Source: Fennellomyces sp. T-0311
Taxonomy: Eukaryota > Mucoromycota > Mucoromycetes > Mucorales > Lichtheimiaceae
Direction of reading: 5' to 3'
DNA: 55,596 nt
Assembly (NCBI GenBank): GCA_025266875.1
Contig: JALLLT010000091.1
Location: 1 to 55,596 of the forward strand
A program made the translations under genes and the position numbers. Below the pieces are notes generated by a model. The model did not search any database and was not told the origin of the DNA. It saw only the letters and a list, made by a program, of their open reading frames with translations. Below are positions 21,645 to 32,857 of the stretch, piece by piece; positions within the stretch are counted from its first letter, which is position 1; the number at the start of each line of letters is the position of its first letter.

Positions 21645-22379
21645 ATCTGTATGTAGTTGGATTCGGGGAAAAGAAATGTAGTTAATTGCTTTTCCAGTGA
21701 GGTGGTAATATAACTAACTATCATATTGCCTTTGTGTAACCATGTCATTTGTTACGAAATGGTAATTCCGTGTAAGAATGGTGCTTTATTCATATTATCA
21801 CGCAACTTAGCTATTCTGATTCGCCATCATATTTATAAGCTCTCTTAAGTTTATTGAAACGTACCTATATTCTGTAAGCACCATATTACACAATTGTTTT
21901 CGCCTAGTTAACCTGCTCTCATAAGATAATCAGATACCGTAAACATTATTCATCCTCCTTTACTATTTTCTAGTAACATGCCCCAGTATATGTGCAGATT
22001 TTGCACGTTTTTTATCATCTTTTCCTATAATCACTTGACTTATTCACATTCTACAAGCATCACATTACAAACATCTCTCATGCTCTTTTACTATACTTAG
22101 TTTACTTGCACTGGTATGATAGCTACTACCTGCTGTGTATTTTGCACATGATATTTTTCAGTTTGTCAATACCATATAGATAGCTATTATCTTTACACGT
22201 TTGCATATTTTCCAATTATAATAATAAAATCATATTTCTGATATGATATTGACGGTCTACTTCGATAGTATTTGCATGCAGTGCACGTGTTTTATCAAAG
22301 CTTACTATTAGTTAAAGGTATAAATACGCACAGAAAGTGTCTCGTTGTGCGCATTATTCTTACTACCCACAAAATGTCC
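21645..22379. repeat. Diverged copies of the ~200-base satellite
   Basis: There is no gene. Motifs such as TCTGTAAGCACCATATTACA (near 21870) and CCTATAATCACTTGACTTA (near 22024) recur with about 200-base spacing in the orientation of the right palindrome arm, so the satellite extends on this side of the split gene too. Confidence 0.55.
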
Positions 22380-22860
22380 CATTATATCGATAGAAGCTCA
22401 ATTGACCACATGAAAATCAATAGCAGCGACGTGGATGATGAACTAGCGGATTATGACGAGTATCCTCGTGGCGGACAAGGGTAGCAACAATATGACCCGA
22501 TGGCTGTTGACAGAAATGCCCAAGAACAGATGACACACGTCAAGGAGCCTCTAACCCAAGCAGAAGAGCAGCAGCAACAACAATCGTCAATGCAGGCACA
22601 ACAGCCAGTAAAGACAAAGAAGGTTCAAGTTCCGAAGACAAGAAAGACTAGAGCGAAGCGAAGCAGTGGCACTAGCAGGACATACACTGACGATGAAATT
22701 GAGAAAGTCCTTGATGCTTACTTCAATGATCCCAGCATTACCTCAATGGAAGAGGCCCGGATAATATGGGTGGAGTCGCAGGAGCCAATAAAAAATCGTT
22801 TTTAACTGACCAATGAGAATTGCGTTATCAACGACAGTTGGCTGAGACGGGAGGAAAACA
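22380..22860 (+). pseudogene. N-terminal fragment of a Tc1/mariner-like transposase
   Basis: An open frame from MSHYIDRSS is interrupted by TAG near 22482 and continues MAVDRNAQEQMTH, a Gln-rich run, a basic segment (KTKKVQVPKTRKTRAKRS) and RTYTDDEIEKVLDAYFNDPS. This last part resembles the helix-turn-helix start of the Tc1/mariner-like genes in the window. The frame stops at 22805, although LTNENCVINDSWLRREE follows in the same region. No catalytic core follows. I consider it a remnant; the assignment is tentative. Confidence 0.4.
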
Positions 22861-22937
22861 AGCTCAGCTGCTGACGCCTGGTAACAAAATTGCTTCTGCA
22901 TAAGACGCGTCTACATCTAGTGTGTTCAATCTCAACA

Positions 22938-25900
22938 ATGGGAAAACCAGTTCAGAAAAAGAAATCTAGACTCGGCCGCCCAACTGGGCAAATGAATAAA
23001 AAAGGTCATGGCGCCGGCAGACCGAAAAAGCATGTTAGGGGCCAAACAACTTTGTCGTTTGGACCTGAACCTTCGATCGCAGATGTCACCAATGGCGACG
23101 ATCAGTCAGTCGCCAGCAGCAGCGACTCAGAAAACATTGAGGTGACAACAAAAACAGGAAATAATATCGAAAACGAAGATAATGAGGCTGACGACACTGT
23201 ATCACTGGGCAACTTGCTTTATAAGGACAATCGTTGGGCAGTAGAACAAGACACAGATCAAGTTCTGGAGAATTTCGAAGAGATGGACGAGTGGGAAGAC
23301 GAACCTGATGAGAATTTGGATAGCGTCGAAGATTCTACTGAATCACATCCTACAGCTAGTATAATTGACAAGTATATAGGTGAATTGCACACACGCATAA
23401 TAGCCGATAAATGCGTTGCCGAATACAAAGAAGGCACATTTTGGGCGCGTCGCAAGGACCCATATTTCGCTTTGATCCACAATCTCGATCCGTCACACGC
23501 ATATCTTCCGCGCGTGTTTCTGTGGTTTCCTCATCATTTGCTAAACGATCTTGGCAAAGAATTGAAGTGTCCCAATTGTAAAGCCAGATTGAACTCAAAG
23601 GGTCCCACAGAAACAGCGCGTAGGGTTGTCGATCTCGACAGGTAATTAGCAGAAGAATTTTTACACATATAACTGGTACTAATATGTGGTTAAAGCTGCT
23701 TTTATATTTTGGGATGCCGTTACGAATGTACCACTAAAGGTTGCACACCTTCAAGTTATGTTAGTAACGACAAGCAAATCATCCGCTCATTACCAAGGTT
23801 CTTGCAGTCGCAGTACCCAGGATATATAACGCATCGTGCCGGCTTATCTAAAGCCGTTGGCGACCTCTTGCGACCCTGTATACAAAATTCTGTCGGACCG
23901 AAGCGCTTTCAAAGAATCATCCAGCAACTGCATTTGCTACGCCATTCTCAACTCGAGCTGCAGTATCTTCAGACTGCTTTTTTCCGAAAATCAAATCCTT
24001 TGGTTGACCAGACGTCAGATTCTACACTACAATCGTTTTAATCTTTCGAGGATCAAATGGGCTATGCAGGATATGTGCCATCGCCACAATATTTTCGCTC
24101 TTTCTACACCAGTTACATGAACGAAATACGCCACTTGATCGACAAACAGATGCAAATTCTGGGCGGCAAGTATCTTAAAGGCGACCACTCCTTCAAAATC
24201 ATCAAACGTATTAGTAGAATCAATGGCACACCGTCATTTACAGCACTTTATACCGTCGTGAACAAGTATGAAGAAGTGCGTATCCAGTTCCTCGTGCCGA
24301 CTAAGTCTTTGTCTCACCTGAAACATGCCTTCGAAGCTATTCGCGATGCGTTTACCTTATATAGTCATGAACAGCCATCCATTTTTTTCACTGACAATGT
24401 CAAAGGAGACAAAGCATTTCTGGAGAGCATTTTCTCTTCGCTCAAAATCGATGTCGTTCCAGTCCAACGTCCAGAACCAGCAGATGAAGTAGAGAATGAG
24501 CTACCTCGTCTTGAAATACCGTCGAATGTGCAAATTCAGTGCCTCACTCAAAGTGAAGAAATCCAAGCTGCGGCATTGGATATTATGCACCGGACAAAAG
24601 TTGACACCGACGGCCAACCCACCCAGCAGCATTTCGTATGTGTTGGATTTGATTGCGAATGGCCGCTCCCTGAGGCAGGACGATCACGCCAAAAAATCGC
24701 TACGATACAAATCGCATGTGATGACATTGTCTACGTATTCTGCGTTAGTCGTCTTAGAGAGCTACCTTCAGCCCTGAAAGATGTACTTTCATGCCGGTTT
24801 ATAATCAAAATAGGCAAGAAAGTGGATACGGATCTTAAGTACATCAGCCAAGATTTCAACGTGGCGTGCAACGGTGGCTGTGACATTGCTACTCATTGCA
24901 AGAGACAACACATTATCAATGACGCTAGAATGGGATTAGCTGACATATGTACCGTGGTTCTTGGTCATTATCTTCCAAAGGGCGATGTGCGAACAAGTGA
25001 CTGGAGTGTCGCAACCTTGTCACAAGAGCAGGTTAACTATGCCGCTCTCGATGCATGGGCAGGGCTTCAAATCTACGAAGCATCCAAGGAATATGAATTT
25101 GTTGGTTTACCTGTTTTGCAATCATCAAAAGAAGGTAGACATTGTCTGAGAAAGGCAACGTCGAAATCATTCTTTTAACGACAAAAAATAGGCACACATG
25201 TGTCATACCATGTAGGATCAGTAACGCAAATTGCTGCTTACGGAGAGATTGCCATGCAACAGGATAAATGCAACAGATCAAAAGTGGGAAAGCACGAAAC
25301 CATTGTCAAAGTCAAACAAGTTGTTATTCCGGGTACCGTAGATGCTAGAGGAAAACCACTTGGCTCCTTTGAGAGTGTGCCGTTTGAAACTATTTTAAGA
25401 CTATGCGATCTGCGTACTAGTCGTGCTGTTGAAGATGCCATTCCAACTGAACTCGCTCAGAATGCCGATGTAGGAGCTATTACAGGTATTAATACTGTTC
25501 ATCATTATGGGACTTTTAATTGCTTACTTCATTTCAAGACCAAGGGACAGAGATTATGTCCATCGAATCACAGCAGCAGAATAATCAAGGCCCTGATACA
25601 GAGACAGAAGATGCTGCATCCTGTAATGATACGAGCGATGGTAAATAAGGAATTCTAGATTCTACTACACTGGTGATAATTTAATAACCACTTAATAATC
25701 ACGTAGATGAAGTTGAATACCACTCTGAGGAGTATCTGCAAGGCTTCCACGGTCAAAATTTTGCTAATTCAGAAGTGGATCAGGAAAGTTATCAGCATGG
25801 AAAAAATATTTTCCGTGAGCTGCCGAGTCATCCAGAGGCTAGAAATGTCATAAGGTCCAGAATTTTGAAGGATGTTTTTCATCTTATGGATATGATTAAG

Positions 25901-27642
25901 GTACCTCGAAGACATGGACTTGCAAATGACTTTTCGAAGAAGCTACGCGATGCACTTTTCATTGTGGATGAAGCTGACAAAGCAAACGTCGAAGCAGTAC
26001 TTCACAAGCAAGGAACATCATGGAAGAGCAAGCTTCTAAAGAAACCTGATTGGATCTTTCGCCGCGTTAAACGTGAGTATAAGAAATAATGCCAACACAA
26101 GTCGATAAGATGGACTTATGAATGAATATCTTTCTACATAGGTGTTGTTCCTCCCCCTGAAACTCTCTACCTAGATGTCCGGACCGCCTTTCAGAAATAT
26201 GGACCAATGAAATGTGCGAAGACTGGTCGACTGCTGTTTGATAAGGAAGCTTGGAGACAGTCCAAAAATGTACTGAAAGCAATTTACGAAGGACAGGTGT
26301 CAGATCCTCCAGGATTTTCGTTCTACTATAAGATGGGTAAAGATAGTAATGGACTGACCCTCTACCGCTGCTGCCGTGGAACAAATTCACTTGAAGGAGG
26401 CATTCACCAAAATGTTATTCGTAAATTTGGATCGTTTGGCGCAAGCCCAGAGCTCGCAGATGCCTTACTTGCAGACTATAGACTCCATCACAACATTGAC
26501 GTAAGTATATCAATTAATAAGCAAGAGCATAGTTTCTGAGCGCATGGTATTTGCATTAGGTTGGTTCTGTTAATAGATATGGCAAGGTGCATAAGAGACA
26601 TTACGAACCGTGGCTTACTCAATCAATTGTTGACCTGAGGGCAATGCTCGAACTTCCATTCGCATATAACGCTCCTGGAATCCATCAACATGCCACATAT
26701 CTTCAAAGCTCGGGTGAAACGTTTGGTATTGCTACGATACCCATTGCGCTTATGCAGCAATACGGAATTCGATCGATTGATGATGGCAATACTTCCAATA
26801 ACTCAACTTCATCAGTAACAGAAGAAGACTTAGCATCCCTGGTCATATTGACTGGATCTACATTACAAAAACATGGCGCTCAGTACGAGTTTATCAGAAG
26901 AAAACAGAAAGCACGACATGCTATACTTCCTGTTCATACTGACGCTGAAAATCAGTTATTCGATACAATCATGTGAAGCAAATTTGCCCAGCATATCAAT
27001 CAAGGAAAGCTGCCCAACTTCGATGAATTTTTAACGTACTGGAATCGAGATGACACCGTTGATGGAAAGCAGGTGTTCTACAAAGCACCGGAGCATTTAC
27101 GAAGCTACTACAACACTTGGAAAGACAATAATAACATTGCAGCTTCAAAGAATGCCAACCGCGACACCATTCACGACATTGAAGCCGAGTTAGACTCGCC
27201 CAATAGAAAGCGCTCCATCGCCAATGCACAGCAACCTTCTCCGCTGAAGATTCCTCGCATCATCATTAATCATCGACCTTCCATCGTTACTAAGCCTGCG
27301 AGACAACAAACGCCAAGGGCGATTGTACCCACGCCACTTCCTCAGCAGACATTGCAGCTACACCAAGTGACCCAACCGCCACTAACCACCAATCTACCTT
27401 TGTTCTCTTCGTCTTCATTAGCATTACAACAGCAGCATTCTTCTACTGCTCAACAATGCTTTATCCAACCTTCTAATATTGCACCCAGACCAGAACTTTT
27501 TGCTCAACAATCACAAAGTAGAACCTTTTTCAAAGATTTGCCACCACGGCGGAAGCCAAGTAGATGTAAAAAGTGCTTACAAACTACTTGCCGAGGTGGA
27601 TCGAAGCGAACCGATGAATGTCGACGTCAATATGGACCATAA
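22938..27642 (+). pseudogene. Transposase-like protein with WRN-type 3'-5' exonuclease inserted in the RNase H-like core
   Basis: The model is join(22938..23641, 23696..25485, 25551..25640, 25707..26072, 26142..26500, 26560..27642), 1464 codons with the stop. All five introns are GT-AG, 54-69 bases, with consistent phases. Domains: AT-hook-like GRP motifs (10-40), an acidic linker, a zinc-binding region (about 210-255: CPNC, then GCRYECTTKGC), a likely DDE core with Asp398 (KGDHSFK) and Asp468 (FFTDNVKGD), a complete DEDDy exonuclease (Asp554/Glu556 in FDCEWPL, Asp614 in DTDLKYI, Tyr683 and Asp687 in YAALDAW), then Glu1068 in RGTNSLEGGIH and a Gln/Pro-rich tail with CKKCLQTTC. In-frame stops sit at 24039 (TAA), 25176 (TAA) and 26974 (TGA). 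I recall similar architectures in fungi and invertebrates but know no superfamily name. The DDE assignment is inference from spacing and motif style. Confidence 0.72.
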
Positions 27643-27762
27643 AAGGACCCATTTTTAGCATAAATATACAACTTTTAGATTTCTTTTATATAAAAATACA
27701 ATCCATATCAAGCACACTTCTTTGTTTTATGATATATAGCTTATATTTAATATTCATCTCTT

Positions 27763-28059
27763 ATGAGAAGCCTTGATTCATTGCAAAATTGGCCCTCGCT
27801 ACGCTTCGGGCCAATTTTGGAAAAATTAAGTCGCGTCAACTCCACCTATATTACCCGGGCCATGGAAGAGGCAGGAGCAACTGTTGGGATGCCGAAAGCA
27901 TTGGCAAGAAAGCTAGTCAACACGTACAAGCATTTGTTTCCGAAGGTGAAGAAAAAACGGAAAGCTTGTAAAGCGAAGTCAGATCTCTCTATAGTAAACC
28001 AAGACATCGCTTTGAAATTGTTAACGAAAATGAATGCTAGTAAAAATGTCACCGAATAG
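27763..28059 (+). CDS. Small basic reading frame at the edge of the right arm, 98 residues
   Basis: The frame begins MRSLDSLQNW and runs through MEEAGATVGMPKALARKLVN to a Lys/Arg-rich stretch (FPKVKKKRKACKAKS), ending exactly where the inverted-repeat arm starts. No domain is recognised. Codons 6-18 coincide with a DNA hairpin (arms 27785-27795 and 27808-27818), which argues that at least the start is fortuitous. It could be the last exon of a decayed gene. Confidence 0.3.
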   Translation: MRSLDSLQNWPSLRFGPILEKLSRVNSTYITRAMEEAGATVGMPKALARKLVNTYKHLFPKVKKKRKACKAKSDLSIVNQDIALKLLTKMNASKNVTE

Positions 28060-28747
28060 TACCCTCTTCCTTTCCCCCATCATTATTTCTCTTTTATATT
28101 ACTTTAGTCATATCTTTTTTCTCTGCCCATTTATATATTCTATACAATATACGCTCTTTATGAGCATATTACATGCACTTTCCTGTGTCCACTCGATATA
28201 ACCGCCCAATTTTCCCACAGTCTGTGCTCTTCATTAGTAATCTGTAGCTTGTATATGTTTCATAATCTTTCTACACATATACACTTTTACGATCCTTTCG
28301 ATGATCCATTTTTATAATCTCTTAGCGTGCATAGAATCTATGCTCATTTGGCAAGTCACCTAATTTGCAATCTTTGTCCATGCTCTCTACTTAGACACGC
28401 CTGTAATGATCAAGTGAATTTGCTGTATATTCTGATCGTCCCACATGCACACATTTTAAGCTCATATATAATCGTCTGTTTAGTTTCCGGAACTGCTATA
28501 CATGTGCTTTTTCTATATCCAGCTGCCATGACGTAAACTGTCTCTGAGCAATAACCGCTTTCCATACACACATTCTGAGGTCTCTTATGCGCCCGGATAC
28601 ATTATCTATCCATGATAATCAATATGCTTAGGCAGTATCTATGCACCTTCACAATGGCACACAATATAAAATATATCATATGATTTCTTTTTAAAATGTA
28701 GGTACGGAGACCGGAATCACCATGTTGCGTGCATTAGAAGCAATGAA
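28059..28747 (-). repeat. Right inverted-repeat arm (uninterrupted)
   Basis: This is the reverse complement of 6592-7043 joined to 10838-11073. It preserves the empty Crypton target near 28290-28300 (GATCCTTTCGATGATCC on the plus strand). Confidence 0.9.
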
Positions 28748-29085
28748 GTAGACGCAATGTATAAGCCCGCAAATAATATCCGCAAAGGAAGCATGATTAG
28801 TGCGCAAACATTAGTTGCAAAAGAAGCTTGACCAGTCTGCAAGCATTAGCTGCAATGTGAAAGCGCAATGAATAAATCTGCAAAGGAAGCTTAATCACGC
28901 CCGCAAACTATAACCGCAATTTGTAAACGCAAAGTGCAAGCACGCAAAGAACTATCACCATAGCCGCAAATGCACATTCACAGCCGCAAAAGGCAGCAGC
29001 ACATGCGCAAAAGGTTTATTTTTGTCCGCAAAGCGATCTTACTTGAACCCGCAAAAGTTCTACCCAATCACTGCAAAGAGAGAGG
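28748..29085 (-). repeat. Array of dispersed TTTGCGG-type motifs
   Basis: On the minus strand a core of [AT]TTGC followed by G or A recurs about 16-18 times at 12-30-base intervals, starting immediately outside the right arm and running into the 3' end of the Gypsy fragment. Spacing is irregular, so it is not a simple tandem repeat. It looks like a cluster of protein-binding sites or a decayed minisatellite. No gene is visible. Confidence 0.55.
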
Positions 29086-31030
29086 AAAAATCCAGTAGTG
29101 GAAGAAGAGGCTTCTGTGCTCTTGTTTTTCCGAGACGAGATAAAATCGCCTAAATAAAGAGAACGTGCGAAATTGTTGTCTTCGTCTGACACATTACCCC
29201 CCTCCAGCACGTTCGACGGAAAGAGGCGACTTAATGCATCGGGAAGGATGTTGTGAATGCCAGACAGGTATACAACGTCGAAGTCGTAATTGCAAATAGT
29301 GTCGAGCCAGTTGACCATCATTGGAGATGCTACCAGTTAAATGTGCAGATATTGCAGGGACTTGTGGTCGCACATGACCGTGAGTTTGTTTTGCCAAGTG
29401 AACTTGTGGAACTTGGTCAAGTCATAAACAATCGCTAAGAGTTCCCGGCGACTAGTAGAGTAGTTGCGTTCAGCTTTATTCAAGGAACGAGCCATGAAGT
29501 CAATGTAGCGGTAGGTATTGTCCACGATCTGGTAGAGACAACAGCCGATTGCATACTGAGAAGCATCAGTGACCAAGTAGTAAGGCAAGCCTTCTACGGG
29601 TTGGCTAAGAACCGGTGCGGATTGTAAGGCGAGTTTGACCTTGTTGAAGGCAATTGAATGCTCTTCAGTCCATATACCCTCAAGGCTTTTAGCCGAGCAA
29701 AGGGCGTCCAATGGCGCAGTGATGTACGCATAGTTGGGAATGTGTTCCTGAAAATAGCCAGTAAGGCCAAGAAAGGACATGATGTCTTTGCCCGTTTTGG
29801 GTTGTGGCCAATCTGTGACGTTACAGACTTTGCGTGGATCAGGCGCGATGATGCCTTCCTGAATGTAGTAGCCAAGGAGATAGACACATTTCTGATAGAA
29901 GCGTGCTTTGTCAATGTTGATACGAAGGTTGTATTCAGTCAGTCGACAGATAGTGCGAGAAGTTGCTTCAAGCAGCGAGTCAAAATCGTCACCTCAAATG
30001 ATGGCATCATCAATGTAGAATTGAGTCCGCTCGAGGTCATGGGTGATTGTGTGCAACGTGTGCATGTAGTGGCTACTAGCACCTGCTAGACCAAAAGGCA
30101 TTCTGGCAAACATGTATTGGCGATCATCGAAGGTGAATGATACCTTATGTTGGTGACCAGGAAAGATAGGTAGTGCCGTAAAGGCGTCGCTCAAGTCAAG
30201 AAGAACGAAGTATTTTGCGTGTCGCAGTTTTCTGAAAATATCCTTAAGCGGAATCGGGTATCTTGAGACTTCACTAATGGTGTTAAGTCTGCGTGGGTCA
30301 AGACAAATTCTTAAGGATTTGATGTTCCTGAAGGAATCACGCTTAGGAACGAAAGTAAGAGGGTTGTTAAAAGTGTTGCCTGGAGGTGCAGGAACAACAA
30401 CGCCGTCATCGATCCATTTGTTGATCTGTTCCCAAATTGCCGGCATTGCCTTATCGGGTAAGGGTATTGCCATCTATAGGCTGTTTCGCCTTCCTTGGTA
30501 GAAATATAGAGCATAGCTTCAGGAAGCGGACAAGATGCTGTACGAGGAATAGCAGCATTTGCATCAAGAAAAGGTTGTAATGCAGCAACGAATTTTGCAT
30601 GTTCTTCAGGAGTGCCTGCTGGAGAATTGCTAGGCTCATGCAAGAAAGTAGTAGCCAGAGCTAAAGGTCTGTTGGGTTTGTGCCAGCAATAAGCGAGACC
30701 TTGCAAGTAAATACCAATGTGAGGCATAAGATCAGCACTGATAGAAATATCAGCATCAGCATTGAAGTCCATGACTTCGAAAGTGTGAACAGTAGTGTAG
30801 CTGTTATGAGAGATCTTTATTTGGACAGATCCAATTCTATCTATCTGTAGCCTGGGGGCCGCGAGACCAATCTTGCCAACAGATGGCGTAACCAAAAGAC
30901 CCAGACGAGAGGCCAAGGAAGGAGTGATCGCGCTAAACGTAGCACTGGAATCGACAAAGCCAAAGGTGTTTCTGTTTTGAATACAGTCATTTCAGTTCCA
31001 AATGATAAAATTTTCTTAGGGTTTGAGGAA
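29086..31030 (-). pseudogene. Truncated Ty3/Gypsy-type pol: protease, reverse transcriptase, RNase H
   Basis: Reading from 31030 down: a retropepsin-like start (FVDSSATFSAITPSLASRLG, with DSS where DSG/DTG is usual). A linker follows, then reverse transcriptase with LRICLDPRRLN, LLDLSDAF and FYIDDAII (the catalytic box with Ile for Val), then the connection region (MSFLGLTGYFQEHIPNY) and RNase H (YLVTDASQYAIG, YSTSRRELLAIVYDL, DVVYLSGIHNILPDALSR). A frameshift lies near 30475, TGA at 29994-29996 and TAA at 29337-29339. No integrase, gag or long terminal repeats are seen; the fragment ends in the TTTGC-motif array on one side and before the Tc1/mariner gene on the other. It is a dead, end-truncated retroelement copy. 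Confidence 0.85.
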
Positions 31031-31233
31031 CCGATCAAGTGGAGTATGGGAGACCATGTGGGAAACGTTTACTATTGGACGGAACAATCATCAACCGAAT
31101 CGAAGTAGTACGCAGCAGATGGGAACTGTTGTACAAAACCCTAAAAAGGAAAACTTGATTCAAAAAGAATCCCAACTTTTTACAAAAAGGCTTCACTTTG
31201 TCAAATACATGTCAACTCCAATGTAGAAAGCGC
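31031..31233. other. Spacer between Gypsy fragment and Tc1/mariner gene
   Basis: About 200 bases with no gene. The left end may still be the upstream part of the retroelement polyprotein. Terminal repeats of the mariner element were not found here. Confidence 0.35.
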
Positions 31234-32857
31234 TCACTGCTCCCCAGGTTTATTTTTTGTCAATCTAAACTGCTCGTCGAAGTAAATGTCTTGCTTGTCT
31301 AGACAAGCATCAAAGAACGAGATTGCGTTTCTTATATATCTGCGGCAGTTCTTCGCGCTCACTTTCCACACCGCCCTCTCGATCCTGGCAATCAGATCTT
31401 CGTTGGAAACCAAAGGATGCCGATGCACCTCCTCCTTTAGCTGCTTCCACACCTTTTCGATCGGGTTCAAAAAGGGGGCGCGTGCTGGCAAGTAGAGAAG
31501 GGTATGACCGGCTTGCGCAATAAGGTTCTCGGTCCCATCGCCTCTGTGGATGGAGCAATTTTCCATAACGATGTACTTCTCCTTGAGGCCGAGGTCTTGC
31601 ATCACTTGAAGAAGATCTTCAATGAAATCATGGAAGTGTGTGGAGGTGGTGCCATAGGACTGGTCCTTGCGCTTTCTCTTGGATCCAATTTGATCGTGGT
31701 GATCCAGGATGTTTTCCCTTGGGGCCTGTCTTGAAAGCAAAATAACACCCTCACTAGACATGCAGCTGATGATGCTTTGGTTAACGCCACGACTGTCACT
31801 AACTTCCATCACGCATGGAACACCTCTCTTGGAGTAGCCGGCACGTTGCAGATTGCCCTTCTTGAAGCCGCTTTCGTCAATGAAGACACAATCGTTCATG
31901 TAGTCAATCCCATCTTTCAGAAGCTTTCGGACAAAGTCGAACCACGCCTGCTTCTTCTCTTTCGAATTCCATGATTCTGAAATCATTCGTATCTTTTTGC
32001 GGCTGTAGTTCATTGCGCCAGTGATATGATTGTGAATGCCAGATAGACTGATTTGGAAGCCTTTTTAGAAACGATATATATCAGTTGATCTGGATTAGGC
32101 GAAGGAATGAGTCTCTGTTACCTGGGAATTGCTCAATAAGCTTGAAGCGTAGCTCTTTCATCGTATGGAGTGGGTCTGCGGTGATGAGCTGGTCAAGGAA
32201 AGCAGTGTGCTCTTGCTCGAATTTTTGGTTATGATTCGGCTTGTACACGTCGGTGACCAGCTTAAAACCCGGGAGTTTGGAGGGGTCCTGTCGGTACTTA
32301 TCCACCATCTTGTAAGCTGTAGGCTGTTTGATATAGGCCTTCACAGCGGCTTTCTTGATGGACACATTCTGGTGGCACACCAAATCAATCAATTCCTGAA
32401 CATTCTTAACCTTGTACTGCTTTGTCCAAATGTACTTTTTGGCGGGATCGATATCAAATGGTACCACTTCTTCATCGCCATCAGAGATCTGGTCTCCTTC
32501 AGCAGCAGCTTGGGCAGCACTGACAGGCAACTCGGCCATCTGGAAGACGTGGCGAATGGTCATTTCCTCTATGGGCTTGGGCCCAGAAACCCGCACATTG
32601 TATCCTCCATCGTCTCCCAGGTCTTGGTACTCGTAATACACCAGTGGACCGGAAAACTCAATGGCACGGTCTTGTTCTTCAACATGATTTCTCGGCTTAT
32701 AGAAATGGAATTGAAGGCCGGTGGACTGGGTGCTTTTCTTTCTTAGCTGTCTGGTGCTTCTAGGCTTGGCGGTCTTAACCACACGTCGTCTTGTAGATCG
32801 CTGAGAACCACTTGCGTCAGGCTGGCAGCTAATGAATTGGACAGTTCGATTGCTCAT
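31234..32857 (-). CDS. Tc1/mariner-type transposase, 520 residues, second catalytic Asp replaced by Glu
   Basis: The model is complement(join(31234..32060, 32122..32857)), 1563 bases with one 61-base GT-AG intron and no internal stop. The N-terminal ~140 residues are basic then acidic; a helix-turn-helix-like region follows (VKNVQELIDLVCHQ, KKAAVKAYIKQPTAYKMV). The DDE_3-like core has Asp307 in VFIDESGFK and Glu447 in NPIEKVWKQLK, but the position normally Asp in the IVMDN motif is Glu412 (IVMENCSIH, codon GAA). That change would be expected to impair or abolish transposition, although the frame is fully open. No short terminal inverted repeats were recognised around it. Confidence 0.85.

Larger units (their letters stand above)
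6592..28747. mobile_element. Giant region bounded by ~689-base inverted repeats (possible composite transposon)
   Basis: The left arm is 6592-7043 plus 10838-11073, split by a later Crypton insertion. The right arm is 28059-28747, in inverted orientation. The arms match almost base for base with scattered substitutions and start with TTCATTGCTTCTAATGC at both outer ends. Discounting the Crypton, arm lengths are about 688 and 689 bases. A Tc1/mariner gene ends 28 bases inside the left arm, and a small basic reading frame ends exactly at the inner edge of the right arm, 0.4 kb after the exonuclease-transposase gene. That places a transposase gene at each end of the interval. I found no convincing target-site duplication outside the arms, so mobilisation as one unit is an inference. 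An ancient segmental inversion between two copies of a smaller repeat is the alternative. Confidence 0.6.

Noticed and set aside
16500..22379. Centromere call for the satellite and palindrome field
   Set aside because: No functional evidence is available from sequence; a repeat field is not enough.
6592..28747. Simple TA or 8-9-base target duplication at the outer ends of the large inverted repeat
   Set aside because: The flanking bases (left CCATGATG, right GTAGACGC) do not match, so no duplication can be claimed.
28748..29085. CRISPR-like array in the TTTGC-motif cluster
   Set aside because: The repeats are 5-7 bases with irregular spacing and the context is eukaryotic.
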